A DNA stretch of 64,000 nt from assembly GCA_963920765.1 (NCBI GenBank), contig OY987242.1, positions 39,793,264 to 39,857,263 on the forward strand, given 5' to 3'. Positions 1 to 11,416 of the stretch are shown piece by piece. The notes under the pieces were generated by a model. That model was not told the origin of the DNA, made no database searches, and saw only the letters and a program-made list of their open reading frames with translations. Positions within the stretch are counted from its first letter, which is position 1; each line of letters opens with the position of its first letter. The translations under genes and the position numbers were made by a program. The DNA comes from Ulota crispa (Eukaryota; Streptophyta; Bryopsida; Orthotrichales; Orthotrichaceae).

Positions 1-3000
1 AGTGACAAAAGCATTAATATAAGTATCTAGAAGATGTTGGCCATCCTCACAACCCTAAATATAACTAAAATAGGAGGAAATGAGTCTTGCTTATGCAAGA
101 AAATGCAAGTCTAGATGTTTTATTCTCAAATTTTTGTTTTGGTTGAACTTACTAAATGAATGTGTTTCCTAGATTGCTCTCAATTAATAAAAATGACCAT
201 TATATTTCACACAACATTGTTTCTAAAACACATAATGTTATTTAGGTTTTGTTGAGAATATCAATAAGTATTGGTCCAAATTATGCACACCAACAAAAAT
301 ATCATTGCTACAATTTAGATATACAACAAAATTAGCAAATCATGTTATAGAATTCACGACCAAGAGCATCCAACAATAAATGCAACCAAAATCTCTCTAA
401 AGAAAGGACAATGACCACCTATATAATTGAAAATGTAATAACTTGATTTTGGACTTTTGGCAACCATTAGATTGGCAAGCACTATGCGTGATACTTCTAA
501 TGGCAATATTAGCTTTGCTTCAAAAAAAGAAGTCTCAAATAATTAATTTACTGATGATAACATCGTGAAAGATTTTATTATTTTGCTACTTGCACCAATA
601 AGTGCCAAGTTCTCCTTGATTTGACAACTTTTTTGAATATCTAATAGATTGGAAGTTGACAGTGACTTCTTGAGCATTGACCAATTCTCATCAGTTAACA
701 AGCTGCCATGTTTCTCTTGCATGTTACAGTTCTTGCAACTTCTTGCACTATAAAATATACTAGAATGTCCTTCATCTAAAAGCAAATTATCACATTGAAA
801 ATGTTTATCATAACAACATAGATTATTTTTTTGTGCATGAACACAAGAGCAATAAAAATGTGAATAATGATCATGTATATGTTTTACATCTATATAAGAA
901 AATGTGAACATGAAACAAAAATTCAAAGCAATACTCACAGCAAAAAACACATTCTAAGAATGGTTTACAACAATTGCAAATGTTCACAATGTTTGCAATC
1001 AAGCAATTTAACAATCATTGTGAACCAACTGATGTGAACTACCTAATAAGTTAAGTGATGATTCAAAAAATCACATAAAATTTTAATAGTAAGTTTTTTT
1101 TACATTTTATATTTTATGCAAGTCCAATGACTTTGATAGGTTGTGCAAGTTGATGATACTTGGTGTGCACAATATGCTAGTCAACATACAATGTGTAGGA
1201 CAATTCTTTAGATTTGACAAAGAAATTTTTTCAAACCTCATTGCCAAAAGTTTTTGGAAATGAGCAAATGGGTTTTGAAAATAAGCTTAAATTGGGTTTT
1301 CACATTGTAAAATTATTTGTTGAATCAACATATCAAGTTATGACCAAAAATTGACCATTATAATTTTACTTTTGTTTGATCTTTATAAAATGCATATCTC
1401 CCTTGGTAGTAAGGCTCGGTCCATTTTTATTGAGATATTGAAAATTACTTTTCACTCAAATCTCTAAATTCATGAAATGTGCAATTATGAAACATTGATT
1501 TCTAAATTTAATATGGAGATTGCAACTATGCAATATTGGTTAAACTGTTTAAGATTTTAGCTCTTCAAACATGACATGGACAAAATACACAAGATATATA
1601 GAGCCCTGGTCACAAAGTCATAGTTTTTTTTAAAACACCTTCCACACATTCAATTTTTCATCAAATTAAAAAGTGATTACATATTTGAAAAGCTTGCTAA
1701 GGGAGATAAAATGTGTTAGAATTTGAAAAGTGGATAATTCTTATTCATGCTTTTAATCCATGTCAAATGCAATTTTGCACAAATAAGTATGCCACATTTA
1801 TCAACTTTTACCAACATCATCAACATCTTTGTGATTTTTAACCACTTTTTAGAACTTAAAACTGTCTCAACTCAAGCAAGCCTGTTGTATACTGAGAATA
1901 GAATGAGAACATATTGGTGGTAAATTTTTGACAAACTTATAGTGATTCTAAAAACATTTAAATCATAATTGGGTTTTTTTTTTCAAATGTTTTTCCCTAA
2001 CACTTCTAATTAAATTTAGGTCAAACTTTAACATTTGCTCCTTTTTCTATGCTTTTCAAATACGTAATTAGTTTTAGATTTGATAAAGTAATGAGTGCAT
2101 GAGATTTTTTTTTAAAGAATACAACTTACTATCCAGGACTCTATTTGCTTCACTTCAGGAGATCAACATTTGAATGAATAATGTTTTTTCAAATCTAATA
2201 TTGTGAGTAGGTAGCAAACTAGGCATTGCCATATTAAACTTCCAAGTTTATTTATTTATGATACACACAAATCAAATGACACCACGTAGTACATTCTGTG
2301 TTCAATGCTCTAACACAGTGAAGTTATTCATCAAGTATTTGTTTAAAAAGCACAATTGACGATTTTGTTGATAATTTACTATGTGATGCACTATGTATTT
2401 ATTGGTATAATGCACCTCCAAAATGTACACATAAATCACTTTCACATAAACATTGCAAAACGTATACATAAAGCATTATCATAAAAAAATTGAGGAAAAC
2501 CTATATTAATTTCTTCTATACCCTGTAGACAATTTATCTCGGTTACCTTATCTATTTGTTTAAAAATGAAATAAAAAATATTAATACTCAAATTTAGTTC
2601 TTTCAATAGTAATTCTTTCGGTCCATCTACATGTAAATCACTGTGGCAAGCGAGTCCACAAATTCTGAATTGTTGGCCGCTAAGAAGCTTATATGAGCTT
2701 TTGAACTACTTGGTAATAGTTTTATTTTTAAGAATTGCAATCTACAATAAACTAATAAGATAAAAATTCGTAATACCGCACTGTGGTCAACGACATATGG
2801 TGATTTAGGCATAGCAGTCAGATCTTTCCAAATAATGCAGCATTGACAAATGAAGTTCAGCGCTTTCAACTTACTGTCCAAATCATATTACTCTCAGATT
2901 GCTGTGTGTTGCCTACCCCCAATTCTTACTGGAAATGTTTGTACAGTTTAGGAGAACACACGGATTGAGGTTAAATGGGACATAGAGATGCCAAAAGAAC

Positions 3001-3343
3001 AAAGATTGGCTTTATATACATTGATGTAAAGAGGGAGGCTTTACCAAAACTGACAGTTCAACGTTTCACATTTCCAAAACATACCTCCAAGAAAAGTGGT
3101 GCGTATCATAAGCGGCTCCTAAGTTAATTGCCAATGTTAGCAATGCAAACTTCCACTTGACAAATGCCTCTCGAGATAGAACAAAATCCAGAGGAACCTA
3201 AAGACAAGGATCTCATTTTAGCAATGCAAGCAAATCAGCTCTGCTGCAATCCATCGTAGTCATCCTCTCTCAAACCTTTAGAACCAATCAAATGTCATCA
3301 CTTGAGAAGCATCGAGAAACTCAGGTCCCAAGCAAATGCTCTC
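1..3343. other. AT-rich gene-poor spacer
   Basis: Very AT-rich sequence with frequent homopolymer runs and stops in all frames. Apart from one unassigned open frame (543-950, listed separately) I see no exon-like GC-rich stretch, no paired terminal repeats and no tandem array. The last few hundred bases are probably the 3' UTR and flank of the small gene ending at 3344. Confidence 0.5.
543..950 (-). CDS. Unassigned 135-residue open frame
   Basis: An open frame of 135 residues in otherwise stop-rich AT-rich DNA. It has a hydrophobic N-terminus (MFFAVSIALNFCFMF) followed by a cysteine-rich part with CSC, LCCYD and CKNC motifs. I recognise no family. Base composition is like the surrounding spacer rather than the neighbouring genes, so it may be a chance ORF or a remnant of an unrelated coding sequence. 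There is no supporting intron or promoter evidence. Confidence 0.15.
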   Translation of the reverse strand: MFFAVSIALNFCFMFTFSYIDVKHIHDHYSHFYCSCVHAQKNNLCCYDKHFQCDNLLLDEGHSSIFYSARSCKNCNMQEKHGSLLTDENWSMLKKSLSTSNLLDIQKSCQIKENLALIGASSKIIKSFTMLSSVN

Positions 3344-4896
3344 TTATTGCATCATTGCATCTAAAACTTCAACTTCAACATTCGAGGCAGCAACAGTATC
3401 ACTGACTTGTTTTCCTGCACAAACGCCATGAAATCCATTTACGAGAGTGAGGCATTATTTCTGCACTAAGTAGAAAGCATTACAGAAACCAATTCTGGCC
3501 ATACATGACAATAATAGACACATTCCATACCTTTGGATGAAGAGCTCTTCAACCTCAGCTTGGCACGCTTCTTCATGAGAAAGGCCCGTCCCAATTTAGG
3601 CAACTTCGGCTGTGATGATCCTTGATCACCTCCACCTGCTGAGACTTTCATAAAAATCGAGGAGAAACGACAATATGCTCAAGAATCGATCTAGTTAATA
3701 AGCATTAAGATTAATTCAAAAATTCAAACATTTCTATATTTAGGAGAATAGAAACAGAATTGTACCTTCTTCATCTACGGCCATCATCTCAATATCATGC
3801 ACAGTCACCAATCCAGACTGTAGAGCCTCTTTCTGTGCCTGCAACAGCCAACCAATACGAGCAAATCAACAAATGAAATTCTTTCACTAAACATCTCTAC
3901 AAAACTTCATGGCCATACACAAGCAACGTCAATGCAGTGACACAGGCCACGGTTACTCCCACCGACTAAGAACAAAAACTATTCAAAACTTGTTTTAGGA
4001 CTTGTAAAAAGCAATAATTAGCTGGTAGAATGGGAAAACCAAATTTGTTGCTTTAAAAAATCCTCGCAAGATTGACTCCTTGCTAACGTGCAGAAGCATT
4101 GCGATGGTCAGAGTATGTCAGCTAAGGGCTTGCATTCTAAGTCTAATTCCTTCAAACATTCCTCACGTAACCATAGCCAAACATCAGTCGCCGATACCTT
4201 CAAACTTAAGTGTAGTTTAACCCTTACAAAATCAAGGATCCATGGTTTGAAACGATCAACCATACTGCGAAAAATATAATTCCGTTGGAGCTAATTTCTA
4301 CATCACCAAAAAAATCAGCAACGAACATTGCCGGTAGTGCTCGAGATATAAATAAGATTGTACAAAAAAAGATTCCTCATATGACTTACTCAAACTACTA
4401 AGAAAATCATGAAGCCAAAATGAACCTCGTAGTCCTTGATAGGCTTAAAAAACTCCTCGACAGATCGAAAGCTCGCTACTATATGATCATCTCCATGTTA
4501 ATAAGGTCGCTCAGCTCGCATTCTAATTCTAAGTTCCTTAAGATAATGCTCTCGTAAGGAAAAGCGAAACATACGTTTAAATTAAGCATAATTAAAAGGA
4601 AAATAGAAACCCTAAGTCACTGTTACGATGCGTGAATTGCGGCAATGGTAGGGTTGCAAAATGCCAAAAGCGGAGGAAATAACTACAGCTATCAATTAAA
4701 CCTGTCGCCATCTCTTCTGAAGCTTGCGCGCCTTCTTTCCAGAAATTCCAGACGGCGTCGTAGCGGACGACACCTTCAACGTGGCAGCGCTGGACCTAAG
4801 CTTCCGTTTCTCGGCCCGTTTTGCTCGCCTCTCCTTCTGGATGTTCCGTCGGGGCAAATTAAACTTGTTCATCTCGCTCGAAAAGTCCAATCCCAA
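3344..4896 (-). CDS. Small basic nuclear protein, Alb1-like ribosome-biogenesis candidate
   Basis: Four exons with consistent GT-AG sites and phase: 4702-4896, 3766-3838, 3531-3638 and 3344-3414, giving 148 residues. The N-terminus is strongly basic (RRNIQKERRAKRAEKRKLR) and is followed by SGKKARKLQKRWRQ. Exon 2 adds AQKEALQSGLVTVHDIEMM, exon 3 another basic stretch (LMKKRAKLRLKSSSSKG), and exon 4 a short acidic tail ending DAMMQ. Two basic blocks around a KKARKLxxxW segment, plus small size, resemble Alb1/Arx1-associated 60S biogenesis factors and small conserved plant proteins of that type. This is family resemblance from memory, not a search. If correct it would act in the nucleolus or nucleus on pre-60S particles. 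The start at 4896 is the first ATG of the open frame. A telo-box lies in intron 1. The gene structure is more certain than the function. Confidence 0.72.
4607..4615. promoter_or_regulatory. Telo-box (AAACCCTAA) in first intron
   Basis: An exact AAACCCTAA lies in intron 1 of the Alb1-like gene, about 90 bases downstream of exon 1. Telo-boxes are common near the start of plant ribosomal and ribosome-biogenesis genes, often in 5' introns. Its position fits that pattern, but one nonamer in AT-rich DNA can occur by chance. Confidence 0.3.
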
Positions 4897-5451
4897 CCAC
4901 CCGGTGCAGAGTTCTTTGAATCACTCTTCAATTTTTTTTCCACCGAATCTCTTTCGAAATCGTCACAACCTAAAATCGCTGAAACAAAAGAAAAGAAAGG
5001 TTGAGTGAATGTTTTTGGATGACATCAAGACGGTGCCGATCGCATGATTCTGCAATTGCGAGCAAGGCTGTTGGCGTGACGAAGAGCGTGAGAGGGAATG
5101 CGGAGTCACACGACCTTTCAAAGGCCGGAACATGCCCCGTACCCGTGGGTCCTCCACCTACGACCGCGTCTATTGCGCTCTGACCAACAAGGCTCTACCA
5201 CGTGCTGCTTACCAAACAGAACTCATCCATCCAACTTCGGATCCCAACTGAAATGCCTTTTAAACGAACTTGGACTACACCTTACCTTAGGTTTAATGAT
5301 AAGGAGGACCTGGCCACCAATACAAAATTACTGTGCTAAAATGACGAAAAATAACTGGTTGGAAATTTGAGAAATACCAAAACTGACTAAATTTTCCAAT
5401 TAATATAATTAGAAGATATCACAACATAATTACAGGCAATATCTTATGCAT
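4897..5451. other. Upstream region of the Alb1-like gene
   Basis: Moderately GC-rich up to about 5260, consistent with the 5' UTR and promoter of the minus-strand gene starting at 4896. Short open frames here run in both directions without recognisable content. Beyond 5270 the sequence returns to AT-rich spacer. Confidence 0.35.
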
Positions 5452-5818
5452 CATAACATTTAGTAGCACTCAGCGCCTGCTGCCCTTCCTCCAATTGAAG
5501 AGTGTGGAAAATTTCACACTCTTTCATTCAGTCAGATGAAAGAGTGTGGAATATTCCACACCCATTAGTAGCTAAGAGTACACTTGGCTGAATTTGTCAA
5601 AGAGTTTATGAAAAAGAGACTCTGTTTAATGCACATACGTCAATGTGGGGGCCAGCCATGACAAAAAAACTATTTAAATAAAAAATAAAAATAAAAATTT
5701 ATTTTTATTTTTTGTTTGTTTGTTTTGTTTGTTTGTTTTGTTTGTGTCATGATGAAGTTTGTGGATGATACCTGAATAGAGAGAAAGGTAGCCTCTCTTC
5801 AGGCTACTAAATGTTATG
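5452..5818. mobile_element. 367-bp inverted-repeat element, deletion derivative of the 18133-20720 element
   Basis: Perfect 16-bp terminal inverted repeats (CATAACATTTAGTAGC at 5452-5467 and its complement at 5803-5818). The left 240 bases match, inverted, the right end of the element ending at 20720, including a GAGTGTGGAATATTCCACAC palindrome. The right 80 bases match, inverted, its left end near 18133-18210, including the CTTCATCATGA segment. It therefore looks like the same family with the interior removed and replaced by A/T and GTTT simple sequence (about 5665-5745). No clear target-site duplication. No coding capacity. Confidence 0.75.
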
Positions 5819-5895
5819 TTCCCGAGAAAACCTGGTTCAAAATTGAGAAATTCAAATATTGCATTTTAGCCAGTGAAGCTCAAAAACCTCCCTTA

Positions 5896-6217
5896 AGGTA
5901 GTCTGCTCATAAATTGTCTAGGCATTAAAACCGCTCATCTTCTCAAATATTTCCTTGTTGTACATGCTTTTTTTTATAGGTTTTCAAAATGTACAAGAAA
6001 AGTACATATGAAGAGGTAGACGGTTTTAGAGACCTATGGGCTTTTCACTTCAAAATGTCACACCTAATTCCACAAAGCTCCAAAAAAATATGAAATAACT
6101 CAGGTTAGATGTCAATTCTTCCTGCTTTTCAAGGAAAACTTACTAAAAAGTAGTTCAAGAAGTTTCACCTCCTCAAAATTCAATTTCAACCCTTAGATGG
6201 ACGTGAGCAAACTACCT
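5896..6217 (-). mobile_element. TA-flanked MITE, AGGTAG family 1 (copy 1)
   Basis: Inverted copy of the elements at 25267, 46799 and 60003. It starts AGGTAGTCTGCTCATAAA with TA before it and ends CTACCT; the right TA is mutated. The interior shares long matched segments with the other copies (AATTCAATTTCAACCCTTAG, and a segment around GAAGAGGTAGACGG). Ends and TA target suggest a Tc1/mariner (Stowaway-like) non-autonomous element. Confidence 0.75.
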
Positions 6218-6534
6218 CAGTAAAGGTTGCGCCACAATGTACGGGGAAAGCCGAAAAACAATAGAGAGTTAGCCGAATGAAATGTGCAAAAAACCAATTA
6301 ATTGTAATGTAAGTATATAGGAAATAACCAGTGCATTTACTGAAAAAACCGGATGAAAATGAGAAATGTAGGGTTTTTGGCGAAGAAGCTCAAAATCTCC
6401 CCGCACACTGGGCTGCGCTCATTCCATTGCTGCGTCATCATGATGCTTGGCCTAATGAATGACCTGAAATTTCGGGACTGGTTGCCTTTGTCAAGTCATC
6501 AATCCCACTTGGCATGAAAACTCCAATGCATGCA

Positions 6535-6540
6535 CACGTG
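6535..6540. promoter_or_regulatory. G-box (CACGTG) upstream of the USP gene
   Basis: Exact CACGTG in the GC-richer tract preceding the universal stress protein gene, about 590 bases before its ATG. The tract 6500-7100 likely holds the promoter and 5' UTR; TTTTCTTGTAAG near 7008-7019 and CATGCAG near 7072-7078 could bound a 5' UTR intron. G-boxes bind bZIP/bHLH factors and are frequent in stress- and light-regulated plant promoters. Function here is inferred. Confidence 0.35.
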
Positions 6541-7125
6541 CAATTCGACCACGGCTATAGGCCCCCTCCCACATTCACGGGCACCGGTGCCCAGCACTTC
6601 TCCTCCACAAAGGAGCAACAAAAGGAGCTTCACTGTCCATCACATTCGCACCGCACCCAGATTCTTCACGCTCTTGCAACTCCGCAGCTTCTTTTTCCGC
6701 AATTCTCAACCTTCCACTTCAGAATTCTGCTTCGGTCTTCCTATTCCGCAGCGCTGAATCATCTAGAGCTGCTTCATCTGAATCGACTTACAGCTTAATC
6801 CCGCCAATATTCTAGTGGTAGGCCTTGCACTGACACATTTAATCTTCTTTACCAATATCGTCTGTTGTTCCAATCTTTCTACAGTTTTCGTGTGTGTTAA
6901 TCCTGCTACAAAGTGTGAATATCGTTTTGTAAAAGTCATAATACTAAGATTTGAGCACTTCTGTGGACTCTGTTGTTTATGTAGACTCTGTTGTTTTTCT
7001 GTTTTCATTTTTTCTTGTAAGATTCGTTGGTAGAATTGCATTTGAGTGATGGTTTACGAACGTTGTTGATCATGCAGTTGTCGAGTTAGGATTCAGCAAA
7101 GCAGGTGGAGTTTGCCAGAGCGATC

Positions 7126-9342
7126 ATGAGTCCGAATCGCAGCATCGGCGTAGCATTGGACTACTCCGCTAGTAGCAAGTACGCGTTGAAGTGGGCGGTG
7201 GAGAACGTGGTGCGCGAAGGCGACCAATTGGTGGTGCTGGTGGCGAACAAGGCGATTGACGAGGACAGTGGTCATTACCAGCTCTTTGGGAAAAATGGAT
7301 CCCGTAAGCGTCCCATTTCCAAACCCTACTTTCTTAGGATTCTTTGCATGCCACGGTTTTTCATTTCCTTGCAATCTCAGGCTTTTCAATTTCCGAACCG
7401 ATTAATCAATTATTCGTCGCTCCTTTTAAATAGAAGGACAGATTCTGATGCTCCAAAATAGGGAAAATTCTTCACATGCAAGATTTTTAGAAGACAATTC
7501 ACACTATGTTCAAATCCTTACTAAATTCTGAAAAGCGAGGACGAGGTCTTATAGCTTCACAATATATCTTATGTTACAAAGCCCTGGTTTCATTTAGAAA
7601 TGCTTACATGGATAACACTGTCTAAAGAAAATTATGCAATAGATTCCAAATCAGAATATCGTATGTAACCAGACAAAGTGGGAGGTTGTAGACCATTAAT
7701 GAAGTGAGTTAATAACTTCATTGCCATTCAAAAAATCAGCAGCCATAAACATTTACTCAAATCAGGCTTACATTCAAGTATCCTTGAAGGCCGGGGTTGC
7801 GGCTCTGGACTCGTTTCCACTTCAATATCCAACTTGCTGATTGACGGCTTAATAACTATTTAAATAGATTGTTGTTGAAAACAGGGGGTTAGTTCAGGGG
7901 ATGAGATGAGTTGCGGTGATTTCCACCGTTGCAATAGTCAGGCTTCGTCTCTATTTCTATGCTGGTCTGGATCCGTGTCAGCTTGTCATTTCCAGCCAAC
8001 TTGTAGTAAAGTGATACTCCCTCTGTACCTCCAAAAATGTCCAAATCATACACATTTCTTGTACCACTAAAAAGCTCCCTTTTGCTAATTTCAAACGCTG
8101 AGAATGCATTTGTCATGTTCAATGATCTCATGGGGGTAAGTTCAGCGATTCCAGAGCATTCCTCTCCTAGCAAGCTTGGCCTTGCCCATATGAGGTACCA
8201 TTGTTGCTACTAATCTTTAAGTCATCAATAATGAGGAGCTAGCAACATGTACAAATATAGTACTTTTCGCATGGAATTTGGGTGCCCAAATGGCAACATC
8301 AAAATTAGAGATTTTACATACATTTGGTAGACGGTATATTGATTCTAGAATGCATGTGTCACTAGCACAAAGACTAAAAACATAGTTAATCCTTCGCAAG
8401 GAAGCTTTTTGGACGTTTTTAGAGGTATAGAGGGAGTACATGTGAGTACGAGTGTTGAGTGATAATAATTTTTAACACCACGAACCCTGTGCTTTCCTAT
8501 TGCAGCACTGATTCCTCTGCAGGAAGAGGAGGAAGTAGGTACTCAACGGCAGTACAACCTGAAACGCGACGAAGAAGTGCAGTCCACCTTGAAGGAAGCT
8601 GTTTCTGTGAAGAAGGTCCGTTATTTTAGGGTTTTCTAACGATTCTCTGACTTTTGCGTCAATGTTTTCCGTAGCCTAAACCCCAAACCTCATGAATTAC
8701 AACTAGCCTTCTGAATGTTCCTGTACTAATTGGATGGTGCAGGCTACCGTTGTTTTCAAAGTGTACTGGGGCGAGCCCAAGGAGAACATATGCAAGTCTG
8801 TTGCTGACATTCCTCTTGATTTCCTCATTATGGGATGTCGTGGGCTGGGCGCACTCAAGAGGTATTAAATAATTCTCTATGTTATAATTATCAGTTCTGT
8901 TCTCAAGTGCAAAGTCAAGTTATATGAACGTTTTTATTGTTTTTTTAGTATGTGGCTTAAAGTAGTGTTCATTGGAAGCAATTTGACAGCGCTCAACCGC
9001 CAAATGGCGGCCATTTGAGCCACCTGTGGAATTGTTTTGACACAGTCGATTCGGTGGAAATGAGCACTTTTGTAGAATTTCTTTTTTTAGAATATATCAA
9101 GAAATTGGCACTTTTCTAGACGTTAGCTTGTGCTGGTCCTATTTTTATGGAACTCTGTGGTTTTGACTGTCGATTCTGGTGTTTTAGAACATGTCGTTTC
9201 ACCAAATATGACCTTTGTTGCTGATATTACATGGATGTCGTTTTTACACAGGTCGTTTATGGGAAGCGTCAGCGACTACGTCTCCAACAATGCGACCTGC
9301 CCAGTCACCATTGTGAAGCTTCCACCAAATCTACCTGCTTGA
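7126..9342 (+). CDS. Universal stress protein (UspA domain, ATP-binding type)
   Basis: Four exons with consistent phase: 7126-7303, 8506-8615, 8743-8861 and 9252-9342, giving 165 residues. The fold's start is clear (RSIGVALDYSASSKYALKWA, then QLVVLVAN). Exon 3 carries the core ICKSVADIPLDFLIMGCRG. Exons 3-4 together form the ATP-binding signature G-x2-G-x9-G-S (GCRG ... MGS) followed by VSDYVSNNATCPVTIVK, the family's C-terminal beta strand. Length is usual for plant single-domain USPs. The ATG at 7126 is chosen because the frame upstream has only a GTG and this ATG directly precedes the first beta strand. Intron 1 is 1.2 kb and holds no recognisable element; introns 2 and 3 are short. Expected role: a cytosolic nucleotide-binding dimer induced by stress. 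Splice sites are inferred by eye. Confidence 0.93.
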
Positions 9343-10347
9343 GAGTGGACATACACGAGAAGTGATCCCAAATGTGATCCTCCACAATCACCTCAAGTGG
9401 CTAGATCACTTCTAAATGTGCTAAAATTGTGATATTTTGGTGGCAATGAATAAAGTTTGGTAGACGCTTTGCTAGGTTATGCCATATTTATGAGCATTGT
9501 TTATGCTTGTATAAACATGTGGGGGTTAGTTAGCATAGCTTCAAGGGGTCATTTCTGGCAAGATTGTTATTTTGTGTATTATGGAAGGGTTGAAGGTTGT
9601 GTTTTTCATCTTTGTACACAAAGGTATCATTTTTGCTTTTATTTGGTTCATGCTTTTTTAATGCTTGGTATGATTATAGGCAAAGTTGTCCAAGATTGAT
9701 CAATGCAAGTTACTTCGTGTAGGTTATTGTGTGCTCTTTGAAACCCTCATAAATCACAAATCTTATGGAATAAAGCAAATAGGATTTGTGATAAGATTGG
9801 AACAACTATTAACCTATCTAATTGTCGCAAGCAATGTAAATTTTTTTGTATAGAAAATACCTTCCTAGAGCATGATCTTAGCTGTAAATAGTATAATATT
9901 TTGCTTTGTTAGGTACATTTTTTGATTTTTTTTCAGCTTGTACTCTTTTTGGAACAAGACATGATTACACATGATCTAACCATAGACCTTGGTTCCTTTT
10001 GCAACTTGGATTATGAAGGTTGGACAAAAACCTCAATTTAGGAAGCACACACCTCAATATGAATACATCAAACATAACCATGATTGTTTTGTCATTGTAT
10101 ATAGAATGCAACGTGAAAAAAAACTGAATTCCATTCCTAGAATAAGACTTATTATAAGATAGTTCTTTACTAAATTTTGGGTTATACAAATACGCACATT
10201 GAGATGGGACTTTGCTTCTTTCTATACCCTTTAGAATTGCACACATCCAGATGCTACTTCCAAATCGCAGTTTAAGATTTAAGGGGATCTCTGAATCCCT
10301 AACTCTTGTTTGTATATAGTTTTGCATAACTTTATTATTGTTTCTTA
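9343..10347. other. Spacer downstream of the USP gene
   Basis: 3' UTR and AT-rich spacer. A possible polyadenylation context (AATGAATAAAG) lies near 9446-9455. Open frames at 9457-9699 (+) and 9965-10327 (-) are low-complexity and unlike any family I know. No paired repeats seen. Confidence 0.4.
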
Positions 10348-10678
10348 GGGGCGGTTCAGACTATATCCCACGTCCCAAGTCCCACTTCTATCTGAGAATC
10401 TGATTGGCGGAGAGGCAAAAGATGGGACTTTGTGTTTTCAGGCTATGCCTCAAGTCCCACATCCCACTTGATTACATGGTGCCTACATGGCAGCACTTTT
10501 CCAAGTTTTGGCACCAAAAAAAGTGGGACTTCACTCCAAGGTTGAGTCGAGCATTTTGGTAGACCCATCTTTTAACCCAAGTCCCATCTTTTCCCATCCT
10601 TTCTAGCGCACAAAGATGGGATTTTGCACTCCCATGGGACTTTGTCACATGGACGTGGGACATAGTCTGAACCGCCCC
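10348..10678. mobile_element. 331-bp MITE with long terminal inverted repeats (GGGGCGGTTCAGAC)
   Basis: Starts GGGGCGGTTCAGACTA and ends with the complement TAGTCTGAACCGCCCC. The inverted match continues inward through CCCACGTCC/GGACGTGGG. The interior is full of short GTCCCA/TGGGAC motifs in both orientations, so the whole can fold back. I could not identify a target-site duplication with confidence, so the superfamily is open. The ends resemble those at 32998-33411 (GGTTCAGTCTG). Confidence 0.75.
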
Positions 10679-11416
10679 AAATTAAGTCTGGAGAACAGGC
10701 AGGGGTATGTAATTCTAAAGTCACATGCACACTATCAAGCGGGCTTTCCTGTGAGACACTTAAGGAGTTTCAAGCCTCAAGGAAAACTGGGTTTCTGTAA
10801 AGCGATTTTCTTATAAAAATGGAAGAAATTTCATGCAAAACCATAATTTGTTGTGAGAAAATCGAAAAGTTTTGGGTACCTAGCAAGCTTTGCAAAAGTG
10901 CAAGCACGGTGTCTCTTGTTGGAGAAAACAAGAAATATGACCCCTGTTGAATGAGAAAAGTCAGAGAAAGACAAATTAAGCCTTGAAAACCACCTGTGAA
11001 AAATTAGATTTTTTTTGCAAAGATGGACGGAAAAAAAAAAAACAGTTGTAGGCTGCGGAATATATTGAGAAACACCCTATTATTCAAATTGACTCTAATT
11101 TCATTCCAAATAATTGAAAGTCTCTCCCGTGCAAAAAAGTTTTGTAGGTGATGCCAACGATTCCAAGTTGTCATCTCTCTGAAGAGCTTTCATCATGGGT
11201 GAGCAGATGTGACACATGAATTTCAGTAAAAGCAGACCCCGAAATTTTGATTTTGAGGAAACCTGAGTTCGTGTTAAATACTGCATTCTCTTCTTCATGG
11301 ATAGTTTTAGAGAAGCGAGAAAAACACAGCATTTTGCAAAAAAGGGACTGTGTTTTCTCTTCTTTTTCTTAACCAAAGTTTGTTGACTCTATTTTTCATG
11401 CAATTTTTGTTTTTTA
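10679..11416. other. Spacer between the MITE and the GT47 gene
   Basis: AT-rich, no recognisable gene. The part just below 11417 is the 3' flank of the minus-strand GT47 gene. Nothing else noted. Confidence 0.4.
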
